The notes beneath the pieces are model-generated. The model saw only the letters and a program-made list of their open reading frames with translations. It ran no database searches and was not told the origin of the DNA. Positions 36,623 to 48,275 of a stretch of 64,000 nt of DNA are shown piece by piece. The position numbers and the translations under genes are program-made. Source of the DNA: Mixophyes australis (Eukaryota; Chordata; Amphibia; Anura; Limnodynastidae); contig JAVHZZ010000010.1 in assembly GCA_036250195.1 (NCBI GenBank), positions 109,576,778-109,640,777 on the forward strand, given 5' to 3'. Position 1 is the stretch's first letter. The number at the start of each line of letters is the position of its first letter.

Positions 36623-38100
36623 GTGAGTCTGCTGTTATTTACTCCCTATACACTGTACTCTGATTTATTCACCGTGAGGGCAGCAGCAGTAGACGCAGGC
36701 AGACCTTTTATTCCGTAGCCATGCAGAGATTACCGGCAGCGATTTTCTTTGCTTATCAGGTCAATATTGTTTCTTACACTTGTCATTTCTAGAAAGTAAA
36801 CACGACTCGCTCTGGTCTCTGTCGCTGCAACATTTCAGGATCGCTGTCTGTCTATTTCTTATTTTGCATTTGGTCAGATCATCTCTTTTCGCTGCTGAAC
36901 GTTCCTCATTCTAACATCGTGGACTCTACAGAGAGCACACCTCTTGGCTTTTTCCATTGATGCCCGTGTTCACTGCTTGTCTTTATGTCTGAAAATTCTA
37001 TTAATAGACTGAAGAATAGGGCTGTGCTAAAATGTCTAATAGAGGAGGAAATCCTTGGGTGATAGCAAAACTAATTTACTTTTAAAATGAGACACGTGAA
37101 GGACGTAACTGGCAGGAAACAAGTTTTGGTTGTCTGCATATCTGTTGTCGGAGCAGTGTAACATTGCTGAGAGGATTGGGAATGGGAGAAGTTTGGAGAT
37201 GTTTGACACCTGGTAACTCTTCTCTGGAAAAACAGTAAATTGTGTTTTGTTTTTTTCCCAACACTAATTAGAGAATTCTGTGAAGATATGAAACCTATTG
37301 TCAGAAGTAGACTGTAATCACAGATACTTTGCATTCGCTGACCCTAGGCCTCACTTGCACCCATTCAGCACTCCCAATATTTGTGTTGCCACTAAGAATG
37401 TTATATGGGAGGAGGGTTAATGAGTGCATCCCCAAGAATCTTTAAAAGTTGGCCCCTGTGCTTGCACCAGGTCTCTCCAGGCTTAGTGTGGACAGAGAGG
37501 GGTTAACCCTGGCCACTGGTCTTCAGTTACAGTAGCAGCTGGTCAGGGGCATTTAGAGACGTCTATTTGAAATAAAGGGACTGAAGACCAGGATCGGTGT
37601 CAACACAAGCACTTTACTTAAAATCTCTCCAATCCGTCTGCAAAAGATGCTTCTGTGGCTAGCCATTCCTTCTAATGGCCGGACAGATGTCTGACATTGA
37701 TCTTCTTTTAAAAAGGTAGCAATTATCACAGAGTGCAAACAACTCCCAATTTAGCTGGTGCAGGTTTTTTTTTTTGTTTGATCTAAAAGAGTCGTTATTT
37801 CCCAGCACTTTAAAGGGAAAATGAGCTGCAGGTGCCTCTAGAACAACTGTACCAGTATTATAGAGCAAATACAGGACAACATAAGACAAGTGTTTACTAG
37901 AAATTGGATTCATGTCAAGCAGGAATAGTGACAGAGAACTCTGGTTAGTATTAATCCTAATGTCTTATCCTTGGAGGTTACAGAGAAAAAAACATCCATT
38001 CAATCGACAATACCACACAAAAAAATTACTTTTCCAATATCCTGAGGGCGTAAATGCATTTTTATATATTTATATGGAACCTATTATTGAGCATTGTATT
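36623..38100. other. Start of first LMO1 intron, no repeats seen
   Basis: No coding or repeat family was recognised. A phrase gggaggagggttaatgag at about 37407 resembles ggaggggggttaatgag at about 48705, at a comparable distance from the paralogous exons; it may be a further trace of the duplication. Confidence 0.35.
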
Positions 38101-38101
38101 G

Positions 38102-38102
<1 letters not shown>

Positions 38103-38150
<48 letters not shown>
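38103..38150. repeat. (TA)n microsatellite
   Basis: About 24 AT dinucleotides, followed by a gaga/caca-rich stretch. The three open frames across it are chance. Confidence 0.95.
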
Positions 38151-38154
<4 letters not shown>

Positions 38155-40850
38155 GAGAGAGATACACAGACTTACACACATATACACACCTGGTGGTGTT
38201 TATATGGGGAATGGCCAGTTTTGTGGTTCTTGTGAGAAGTTATTTTTGGGTCCAAAGTTCCCTTAAGACTGTCCAGGAAGTAAGGGGTCAAGAATAATTC
38301 AGTTTTGAAGATGTTATTGGTTGCCAAGTTAAAGGCGACTTGGATAATATATAGTTTTATATCTATCAGGGAGTACTTGGGAACCGAACTGTAGAAAGAT
38401 CCGTAAACCAATCAAATGTAAATTATTAGCAGAAAAAATGCTACAGAGGAATCGCACGTTCTCCACGGTACAAACGTTCGAGACATAAGAAAAAATATCT
38501 ATCTGCAAACTTGGTTATGCCTCACTTATCATTTAATAGGTTCATATTGATTATATTATCAACAGATTGGATCAGCTCGATTTGTGTTTTCCAAGCTGAA
38601 GATTAATCCCGTCCCTTCATTGCCAATACCGAAGGGTTCTTGTCATACACAAGACAAATAAAGTTTTATCACCGAAGCACCAAAACTGCGTTACGGAGAC
38701 TGAGAAAACAAACTAAAAGTGATAACAACAAGAGACATTTCAGCAATTTAAGAAACAATCTAAAAAACGATTACTGGGGACATTTGAAATAAGTTGTGGG
38801 GTGGGGGCAGGGTGACGACGTTGACCGACCGTTAAATCTCTTACCTGGATCAATTCAGAAATTAACATAAAGTTTTAAGCTACGGTGTGACATTATTCAC
38901 ATGAAGATGTGAAAGTAATGTCTTTTCTTGCAAACAAGATTTAAATGAGGCACGTGGGAAATTTCATCAGTGTTTGAGAAAACACTAGTGACGCAGTGTG
39001 CGCCACTAGTGTTTTGCTGTATCGTGCAGTTATTGAGAATTTTAGATAGAGATAAGGGGCAGTATCTAAAGGGCTTTCCCTGGAGGTGAGAGACTACTGG
39101 CCTATTTATGTGTAAGCTGAGAAGGTTTCAGATGGAGTTCTGTCAGTTTCCAACATCACACTTTCTATAAGTAAATATAATGCACCTCGTTGCTAGTTCA
39201 GTCAAATTGCAGTCGCAGCTCTCGGCAAACTCTCCTTAGTAATCACCTCTGGCTGCTGTTCTGAAACTCTGATCAATTAGCTGATATAAAGTTCCTTGTG
39301 TCCTCCCCGTTGTGCATACTGCGTTGTGTTGCAATAAGTGGTGCAACAGAGGTCACCTTTGTGGGCCATTATGTACCAAGAAGACATAAATGCACCTACA
39401 TTAATGCAGCTCGTATTCCTGCGTTTTGTGCCAATCTGCTCTTACCGGTAATAAAAAGTTCATACAGATGGCAAATCCTTCATGCCGGCTACATTGTAAC
39501 GTAATTGGAGATTCTGTTTTAAGTACCATTTTTTTTTATTAACGCCACGATGAAATGACTTAAAAAGATTGCAGGCCTCACTGATCAATACTTTTATGCT
39601 TAAAGCTTCCTTTAATCATGCGGACGTAAGTGACATTTCCACCATCTCTTGCTGAAGGCTACACGGCAGCAAGAGAGTTTCTACAATGATTGTCAGGGAA
39701 TCAGCAGGAAGTCTGAACGAGCAAAGGGAAGTCGAGAGCAAAGACTGAGATCTGATGGGTCAGTGTTTAAGTTTCTCCTTCTCCTTTAAGCCATAGTAAA
39801 CTTAGTGTAATGTTTTGATGCTGCAAAGTGCATCTTCCGCCGCTGGTTAACAAACCTATTCTCTGAAAGATGCTCTGCAAAGTGTGTATCGATTGTATAA
39901 ACTGTATTATAAAAGGTCAAACTATGGGCCTCTCGCCACCCACCTAACGGCTGGATGCTTAGAGAAAGGATGGAAAGAATGGATCTAGATATGTGGGCTT
40001 GTATTGTCTTACCAGACAAAGGGGAACGAGAGCAGGATTCAGGTTGCAGTAATAAAGTTTTGCAGTCAGGAGTTACTCACTGGCTGCCTATTTTACTGGC
40101 TTTGTCTTTTATGCCATAAAAATGTAGCATAAAAAGGTCCTTCTTCAATCTTCAGGGTCCTTGTTTGTGTCTCCCTCCTTTATTGGGTCTAATTGTCCAA
40201 CGTTACTAGTTTTCCAACATTTTACATGTTCTCTTTAACCCCCAACAATTCACCAATACAAAGCGGGGCACTCAGGATGTGAAGACTCTCTCAGTCTTCC
40301 CAGCACAAATAATTATAACTATAACACAGGTCAGAAAAGAAAATAACAACGGGGGGACTGTTATAGGTTTATGAGTCAGATACGTGTGTGCGTCAGTAAA
40401 GGACGTTTCTCCATATAGATTAATATATTGGACCTGATAGGGAGGAAGTTTGTATGGGAAGAGGCACAAGGGAATTTGGTACCAACTAGACACAATTGGG
40501 ATGTATTTCATGCTCAGCTTCAATAAGTAATGAGAGATGATCAAGTTGTAATAAAGCTTACTGCCCTAGTGATAAAATAATACTTATAATTGACAGTATT
40601 AGTCTTTATACATTTCGTGATGTGAATCTACTTGCAGGAATTAACTAGAACCTAGATGTATACTGGTTGGAGAGTCACTGGAGTCTTTTGTGAATCAAAT
40701 CTTAATTATGTAATTAGTTGTGACCTAATATAGACAAAACACTTGGAGTATTACAATTACAAACATGTTTATGGAGACCGATATTTTAGTAATAATAGCC
40801 GTAAAATTGATTTTTTATTTTTATTTGTATATGAACTGTGATTATAATAT
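38151..40850. other. LMO1 intron sequence, one perfect hairpin
   Basis: No gene or repeat family was recognised. At 38979-39015 the perfect 12-bp arms aaaacactagtg and cactagtgtttt flank a 13-bp loop. Confidence 0.4.
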
Positions 40851-40852
40851 AT

Positions 40853-41025
40853 CAGCATCATCATTTATTTATATAGGGCCACCAATTCCGCAGCTCTGTC
40901 ATTCACATCAGTATATATATTTGCTATTCACCTGAATTAAGCCCTTACCTATATTTAGCTGCCTATTATGTAAAGTGCCGCGTAATATGTCAGCACTTTA
41001 TAAATAAAAGATAATAATAATATTT
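40853..41025. mobile_element. Two facing L2/SINE tails
   Basis: An inverted tail (tcatcatttatttatataggg, at about 40857) is followed by a direct tail (taaagtgccgcgtaatatg then cactttataaataaaa plus ataat repeats to 41025). Two short 3' ends lie in opposite orientation. Confidence 0.6.
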
Positions 41026-42150
41026 AGGAAAACATCTATTGCACCTCAAGGTGGCCTTAGGGACGTGTAAAGGTTGTTGATACATCGGATTCCTTCCTGA
41101 TCAGATATAAGAGGATCTGTACCCCCCAGATGGTGACCATGGGCATATAATGTTACATTCATTGGTGTAGTGAGTGCATTGTCGGAGAGTTAAATATATT
41201 ATATATATATTTATATAAAGACTGAGCAATGAAAACATACATGGTCCAGAATATTGATTCATATATATATATATATAATTTTTTTTCCTTCAACCACAAG
41301 GTCTGTAACTACCAAGAAATAGTTTTAGGAGACTCACAAATTACTTTTCACTTTACAAGAGCCATTGGCAAAAGTAATGGCCTTGCTGTTGTTTATTCCG
41401 TCCCCATATAAAAACGAACTTGGCAGAATCCTTTTATTTTTGGGTAGAGTAATCTTTATGTGAAAATATTTGACTTATTACGACGCGTCGTAAAGCTGTC
41501 ACACAAGCTTTATGTCATATGTATGAGCAGTAACAACACGATTAGTTACATTTATAGAGCCAGCGCTCAGCACTCGTTAACCCTCTCACTGCCGGCAGAG
41601 CTCGGGCTTCTGAAAGGACAAGTCTTAGGGCATGTACGAGTGTTAGAGGATTAATCACTTCTGCATCTTTTTTTTAAGATCGGTGACTCCTGATATTTAC
41701 AACATAATATCGTTTAACAGTTCACCAGCAAGAATGGAACAAAAGTAATATTATTTCCTTTTCTTCCATCCCTGAAAAATCAATAAAAATGTCAGTTAAA
41801 TATACTGTACACAACTCTGTGTGTATGGACTTTACACCTGGTTCACAGCCGCAAAGTGTTGGGGGAGAAACGGTTCCTGTTAGAAACTTTTCTCAGAAAC
41901 AGACTCCCCACCCCCCTAAGTACTGCAAATGTTTTGGGAGTAAGGAATAAAAACCGATCCAGATTTTAGGCCATTTCTGGTTTATAAATAATTATATTAC
42001 ATACATAGGGGATGGCTGACAACCCTTTCAGTGCCACGGAGGCATTGGTTACAGCAGTGCCTTCACCATACATAGGAGGCCTTTGACAGAACGCCTTATG
42101 TCAGCTCTGTACAGAACTGAAGAATTGTGATTTTTTTATTTTAAACTGTC
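41026..42150. other. LMO1 intron sequence, nothing firm
   Basis: No gene was recognised. Short AT runs occur near 41195-41215 and 41262-41277. Confidence 0.35.
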
Positions 42151-42152
42151 CC

Positions 42153-42693
42153 AGAAGTAGTACTGTGCAGCTTTCATAGAGAATGAGAGAAGTAATACTA
42201 TGCAGTTGTCTATACATTTATAATAAGAGAAATAGTAATGTGCAGCAGTCCATATATATAATAATGGAAGTAGTACTGTGCATCGGCCCATATGTATATA
42301 ATAAGAAAAGTAATAATGTGCATCTGACCATACAAATATAATAATAGAAGTAGTACTGTGTACCTGTCCATAAATATATAATAAGTAGTACTGCGCGCCG
42401 GCCCATACATATAATAAGAGAAGTAATACTGTGCATCTAACCATACATATATAATAATAGAAGTAGTACTGTGCATCTGTCCATACATATATAATAAGAA
42501 GTAGTACTGTGCATCGGCCCATACATATATAATGAGAGAAGTAGTACTGTGCATCGGCCCATATGTATATAAGAGGAGTAGTACTGTGCATCTGTATACA
42601 GTAAGAGAAGTAGTACTATGCATCTGTCCATACATTTTATATATATATGAACAAGTACTGTGCATCTCTATATACATAAATAATAAGAGTAGT
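42153..42693. repeat. Minisatellite, about 14 units of 35-42 bp
   Basis: Units are built on agtagtactgtgcatc, then ggcccatacatatataataa or a ctgtccatacatat variant, then a short agaga-type spacer. Units vary in length. The long minus-strand open frames (about 150 codons) with repeating MHSTTS and YVWADAQYYF words are products of the tandem array, not evidence of a protein. Confidence 0.9.
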
Positions 42694-42835
42694 ACAGAAC
42701 CAGGTGATGTGTGTGGTAGAAAACATTTACATAATTAAACACACCCCCTAGTATCCATTGTCAGCCAATGAGGAAGAGGTGTGTTTAATTTAAACCCTCC
42801 TGGAAGCTCGGGCTCAGTGCAGGGATGTCACATTC

Positions 42836-43368
42836 TCCCTACGACTAGAAGGGCAGAACTGGAATGGGACGACGCACATGGGCAGTGCTGAGCGCACACA
42901 TATGTCCAATCCAAGCTCTGGACAACTCCCAGGTAAGTCTTCTTAAGCCGTATCACTTGCACCAGCTGCAGTGCAGGTGTGAGCGCCGGCTGATAGTGAT
43001 GACTACACGTATGTGCCAGAACATGCATTGTATGTACAGTACACATTAAGAGCATCCTGATTTATGTATGTCATGTAAAAAAAAGATTACAACTTTTTTT
43101 ATAGTATTATAGTATTAATTTGTTTCATGTGTTCTGATGGGCGTTTATATTGCACATATGACTGTGTGTATCCAGCAGTGTGTTCTGTGTGTCTGTATAC
43201 GGCAGGTAACGTATAGTCAGAGCGGCTTATACCTGTATTCAAATGGAAACGGTACTTTAGATCCGCTTGTACTTGAATACGGGCGGACGTGCGTGCAAGT
43301 TACGTACAATTTTTTAGGTTTTGTTACTCTACTTGTGTTCACATTGCGCTCCTAGATGAACCAGGCCC
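42836..43368 (+). mobile_element. MITE family A copy
   Basis: It matches 34796-35411 in order: gccgtatcacttgcaccagctg, the gatagtgatgac block, gtatgtacagtacacatt, and a closing word gaaccaggccct. The left end is truncated or diverged. Confidence 0.65.
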
Positions 43369-43596
43369 TGAATGAGTAACATTATGTCATTCAGGGGTCT
43401 ATTTATTTATTCAACAGTGGTACAAATCATTATGTATCACTGCAACCATCTCATTGGTGACCGCGGAGGCTTTTTCAAAATTTTTATTTAGGGACTCTTC
43501 AGAATATAACGGCTCTTTACGACCAACATTATTTTCTGCAGCCACGTTATGTATTTTCAATGTTACTATTCCATTTGAATTACTAATAACCACTTC

Positions 43597-43735
43597 AGTA
43601 TATCATCATCATCATTATTTATATAGCGCCAACAGATTCCGTAACACTTTACAATTGGGAACAAACAAAGTAATAAACAATTCTGGGTAATACAGACAGA
43701 GGTAAGAGGGCCTTGCCCACAAGCTTACAATCTGT
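43597..43735 (-). mobile_element. L2/SINE 3' tail, inverted
   Basis: It starts atcatcatcatcattattta, then atagcgccaacagattccg, and ends with ccacaagcttacaatctg, the inverse of the 17058-17225 tail. Confidence 0.8.
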
Positions 43736-43740
43736 TACCA

Positions 43741-45560
43741 GTATATTACCAGACGTTCCACGGGCACCCTGGGAGTTTACTTAAAGGACCGCAACGCTTA
43801 TATAGCAGTCACAATACTGATTGTTACACCCTTGAACGTGTTACAATTTGATCAGAATAGAGAACTTTATAAAAGACAAACATGTCATCGTGGGGGAAGC
43901 ATGTCTTCCCAAGTCCATCAGACGTCTTGTGTTTAAGTCTACTCAGATATAGTGGAAGGAATCCTTCAACGTAGGTGATAAGAGGACAATATTTTGCATT
44001 GTGATAATGCTACAACATCAGAATGTGGGAACATTTACATGTATATATGTGAATATTCAGAGTATTACATAGTTGATACAGGACTATTCGCTCTTTAATA
44101 AGACCGACCTATGGTCTTTATTATGGTGGTAATTTACTTGTGTCCTCAGACACAGAATAATTATCCGTTTCACCATTTATTCTGGAGAGAAAATCCTTAA
44201 AATTTTTCCAGAATCCCCCGTCCATCACAGAGGGCAGATGAGCACCAGTAATAGTGGAATCACCCTGGAAACTAGCAATTAAATAATTTCTCCAGTAGAG
44301 TAAGACTGAATTATCGGACGTCTGGTTGTGTTCTTGGTGCCAGTCATCACTGAAGGTTGTTTGAAGCGTAAATATAAATGATTTGGGGATTTTAGCCCAA
44401 AATACTTAATAAATCCCCGTTCCCTTGTAAATGGACACACTGAGCGTGAAGTGCAAGCACTGCGGAGAGTATCCGCTCCCAATGTAAGTGGTTTGGAGCA
44501 GCTTCGGCCATGATAGGAGAATCTAATAAAAAAAATAAGGTCTGGACACCCCCCTATGTGCCAGTAGTTTACTTCTCTCCATGCTCCTTTCTTTCTATCT
44601 TCTCTTTTGAATATGCCCCCCCCCCCCCCCCCCGTCCATTACCTGCTGTTTGTTTTCCCATATTCCTGCATAGATTGTTCATTCATTTCCTTGTATGTTA
44701 TCCCTTTGCCTATAACATTTCATTAAAACAGTTATTTCCTTTTTATTTGTGAACATAAGGTTTGGGGAATATATATCTTAAACTGGTGACAGCAGACTTT
44801 GATTTAAAGGGAACAGGAGACAGTGTAGGTAGCGGGGTCTTCATTAACACTTAGGGAGAGCCAGTACCCCAGTCAAATTATCAAGAGTCACTTTCATTAA
44901 CAACAATAGATTTATATGGGGTGAGGGAACCATTTGTTAGTAATACTTGTATTGAGAGTCACAATCATTTTCTTTTCCATTGATCCCTCACTCACAGTCG
45001 CTCGCAGTATTAACCCTTAATCAAAAGGCACGAGAGAGATTGGGGTCCTAAAGCAGGTAACAGCTATTAGACTCACCCAGCCCAGCTTACAATGTGTTTG
45101 GTTAGACCTTTCCTATAATTCACATTGCTGGACTAACCCATGAATCCACTTTTCTTTTAATACAGAATTTCTGTTTTCTTCAGCTACTATAACACTGAAT
45201 TTACCTCTAAAAACTGTCATTTTCCTCTAGCAAAACACTTTTGAAATATTGTCAACATTCCATCTTTAGGGATCTCCCAGTGTGAGCACATGTTTGAAAA
45301 TGACTGGTTAAATCCAGTCAATGGCTTGGTCCGTTTCCACTCTGTGACATCCTGAAATCATGACCTGTTATGTGTACCCATTACCAACACATATGGGACT
45401 GAGGCCTATCACTGGGAAAAAGTGACATCAGCGAGGCACGAGGCTCCTTGTGGCTCCCAGTAATGCCACTGGTTACTAAGTAATGATCTGCGTTCTCATG
45501 AATGTTGCTTCAGCACATAAAACGGTGGCGACAGACAAAGTGTAATGATGAATGATAATA
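43741..45560. other. LMO1 intron sequence with poly-C tract
   Basis: No gene was recognised. A C-run of about 18 lies at 44616-44633. Confidence 0.4.
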
Positions 45561-45564
45561 CGCT

Positions 45565-45722
45565 TGATAATAATAAGCTTGTGAGCAGGGCCCTCTTACC
45601 TCTCTGTCTGTACGTATTACCCAGTATTGTCTTATAAATGTTTGTTTCCGATTGTAAAGCGCTACGATATTTGCTGACGCTATATAAATAAATGTTGATG
45701 ATGATGATGATGATGATGAATG
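45565..45722 (+). mobile_element. L2 3' tail
   Basis: It reads aagcttgtgagcagggccc, cctctctgtctgtac, tgtaaagcgctacgat and gctatataaataaa plus (tga)n, matching 17080-17225. Confidence 0.85.
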
Positions 45723-45924
45723 GATATGAGCCAAGTTGCTGAAAAATTTTATAAAAATCCAACTTGGCAGCGAACAGGCTCTTGCAGAGGTGTGAAATTC
45801 CTTGTTCATCTCTACTCCTTGAAAGAAGCTAATTATTTGTGCATAGTTTTCCGCTACCTGTAGCTTTCAGGAAGCCCCAAGTTCTATAACTTTGTCGCTG
45901 GAATCGTATGTCCCCTAGAGAGGC

Positions 45925-45998
45925 GGAACTAGCGAGCTATGGGCCCCAGTGCAGGGAATGGGGAAGGAGGGAACTGGGGCCCACAGCTCGCTAGTTCC
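45925..45998. repeat. 26-bp-arm hairpin
   Basis: Arms 45925-45950 (ggaactagcgagct...) and 45973-45998 (...agctcgctagttcc) pair at 25 of 26 positions around a 22-bp loop. It is GC-rich, and related gggcccca words continue to about 46035. It is probably a small repeat element. Confidence 0.75.
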
Positions 45999-46059
45999 CA
46001 GTGCAGCGGGCTCCATAATCTCCATGGGCCCCAATGCAACTCACCTGCTGCATCAACGG

Positions 46060-46768
46060 TAGTTCCCCCACTGGTCCCCTATGTTCCTAAACTTAACCAA
46101 ATGCACAGTACAACTTCACTTGTGCCGTATGGACAAGAGAAGAGCTAATACAGTAGAACAAAATATATTGCAAGGTCCACTACCTGGCCAACAGGTAGAT
46201 GTGGCCCTCCGTGGCTCTACTGTGGCCCTTAAGACTCATGTAAACCAGAATATCTACTAGAATGTTTACAGAATACATGTGGCATGAACTATATACTGTT
46301 GATTCTATATGTTACTGAATTATTGAATCATAAATAATCGCAGTGGGAGGAGCCTTTAGTCATTGCGTAAAGCGCTCCTATAATATTCCGCAATAGATTT
46401 TTTATCTTTTATCCTTTGGCGTGTATAAGAAAACACTCGGTGTGAAACGATGGGAGGTGCCATAACTATGTTTTCAAACTGTAGTTAAATAGTTTATACC
46501 TTAAACATAACTAAAATGTGGTAATTAGTTATATGGGACACACAGTCAGTACTAAGCAGATTAATACTGACTGACGCTTATGTGTCAACTAGATACATTA
46601 AGAACAGATTCACTTTTACAACTGCATGTATGCCTGTATTACTATTACCATAGTGACATGATTAACATTGCTGGAGGTAGAGAGATTCTGACACACAGAC
46701 GAGTAATTAAGGAGAAGTTAGATTGCAAGCTCATTCGCACAGGCAATCTGTACACTGTATATAATATA
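46060..46768. other. LMO1 intron sequence, nothing recognised
   Basis: No gene or repeat was recognised. Confidence 0.35.
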
Positions 46769-47229
46769 TAATTATTATTATTATTAATTTTTATTTATAA
46801 GGCGCCACTAGGTGTCCGTGGCGCCGTACAGGGACATACAGAGACGCGATACAGGGTGAGACAGCACGGTACAGTTAACAAAAAGCACAGTAACTCAGAA
46901 GCTCAAAGTACAGCTGGATGAAAGGTGAGAGCCCCCAGCGGTGAAGCTAGAGGGGCAGAAGGGCAGGAGGACCTCACGGAGGAGACAAGGAGCTGGAGAG
47001 CAGAGTTAAGGTGGTGGAGAACAGGAGGAGAGGAGGCCCTGCTCAAAGGAGCGTACAATCTAAGGGGAGGGTAGGACGGACAGAGACACAAGGGTGGGAG
47101 GAGGAAAGGGGGAGAACGGAGAGAGGGAGAGGGGGGAGAGGAGAATTAAGAGGAGGGAGGCAGGAGGAGGGCAGGATAGGGACGGCGGTAGGTGGGAGGC
47201 TGGAAGGAGGTCGGTTAGGTGGGGGACTG
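46769..47229 (-). mobile_element. L2-clade LINE 3' UTR piece
   Basis: (atta)n, then tttataaggcgccactagg and the purine-rich UTR with caaaggagcgtacaatctaa, as in 30529-31000. It stops before the ORF2 C-terminus, so it is shorter than its relatives. Confidence 0.85.
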
Positions 47230-47240
47230 GATATATATAT

Positions 47241-47277
47241 ACATTATATAAATATATAAATTATATTTATATAATGT
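47241..47277. repeat. Perfect AT palindrome, 16-bp arms
   Basis: acattatataaatata (47241-47256) and tatatttatataatgt (47262-47277) are exact inverse copies around a 5-bp loop, next to the L2 end. Confidence 0.9.
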
Positions 47278-47299
47278 ATATAAATATAATTGTTGTAGT

Positions 47300-47699
47300 A
47301 TTATATTATTAAGCCACGATAAATGATCCACAGGCAAAGAGCGGAGCTCCTGTTTGGAGAGTATGTTACATACATTTATAAGTGTGATCATATTAGTAGA
47401 AAATCACAAAGTGAGTTTTAACGGTGCAGACGTGCGCAGTTCTGCCATTAATTTCTGCTTTTGCTTCACCATCCCGTAGAATGACATTATGCGCTACATT
47501 TGCGGTAGGATTTTTAAAACCTATGGCCAAATTCCACCAGTGAAACGTACAACATTTTGTGGCCAAGTAACAAGGTTAATATCACACAAATCAGTTTTGA
47601 AAATTGGGCTAATCTCTAATGACAGCAAATAAACTGCACTCGCAGCCAGTGGGAGTAACGCAGATAGCGGACTGCAGGTGGCGCTGCTGAGCTGACTTA
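47300..47699. other. LMO1 intron sequence, nothing recognised
   Basis: No gene or repeat was recognised. Confidence 0.35.
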
Positions 47700-48250
47700 T
47701 ATCTCCCATTAAAGCGTGTGAGAGAGGTAGAGGGGCTCTGGGAAGATTTATTCAGTAGCAGGAGTACAAAGCTGATAAATTGAGGAAGAAAGGCAGCAGC
47801 AGACACTCTCCCTCTTCTCTCCTTTCTCTTTTCTTGTTTCCTTTACATTTGTTTAATTTTTTTTTCTGTTTGGTGTTGTTGAACATTTGCTCCTGATTGA
47901 ATCCAAGAGGAGGAAACAATTTTTAGAGCTACAGACTTCCAAGGAGCAGGTTACCAGCCATCGGCTGCAGTCACATTAAGACAGATTATGCTATGCACAT
48001 TGAACAGTGTTTAGAGCATCAATGGAACAACCCTGATTCCTCCTTTGCAAATTGCAATTCTTGCATCACTCCCAATCTCCATGTCAGCAAAGTAGGTGAG
48101 ATTGCTTTTGTGTCCGCAAAGTGCATCGCTCCGGAATGTGATTCTAGCGGAGTGCCATCTAGCTGGACAACGGGGTAATTAGAGACCCTCTGCTTGGCTG
48201 CGTGTGTCTGAGACGGAGCATCGACCCTGGGACTCCTCTCTGTCCCTGAG
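47700..48250 (+). promoter_or_regulatory. LMO1: LMO1 downstream promoter region and 5' UTR
   Basis: This repeat-free block resembles 36020-36600 in a collinear series of words (listed there), ending gacggagcatcgaccc before the start codon. It has a ggggtaattagag word at about 48172 and a polypyrimidine run at about 47805-47870. No TATA box is obvious. It lies inside the intron of the upstream transcript and would serve as the second LMO1 promoter. Confidence 0.6.
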
Positions 48251-48275
48251 ATGATGGTTCTAGACAAGGAGGAAG
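48251..48275 (+). CDS. LMO1: LMO1 alternative first coding exon, downstream
   Basis: The 25-base coding part reads M-M-V-L-D-K-E-E plus the first base of a glycine codon, followed by donor gtaggt (48276). The double methionine and the following residues match the main LMO1 form (MMVLDKEDG from memory); aspartate is replaced by glutamate at position 8. The second ATG has the better context (A at -3, G at +4). The splice phase equals that of the exon at 36601-36622, so either can join the same exon 2, which is outside the window. Third-base differences from the upstream exon (ctg/cta, gat/gac, aaa/aag, gac/gaa) with a preserved peptide suggest selection on the protein. Confidence 0.88.

Noticed and set aside
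38054..38297. Open frames with long IYIYIY runs
   Set aside because: They are translations of the TA microsatellite; the same applies near 13080 and 29657.
42136..42677. 151- and 155-codon minus-strand frames as proteins
   Set aside because: They translate the tandem minisatellite in overlapping frames, giving mutually exclusive repeating peptides.
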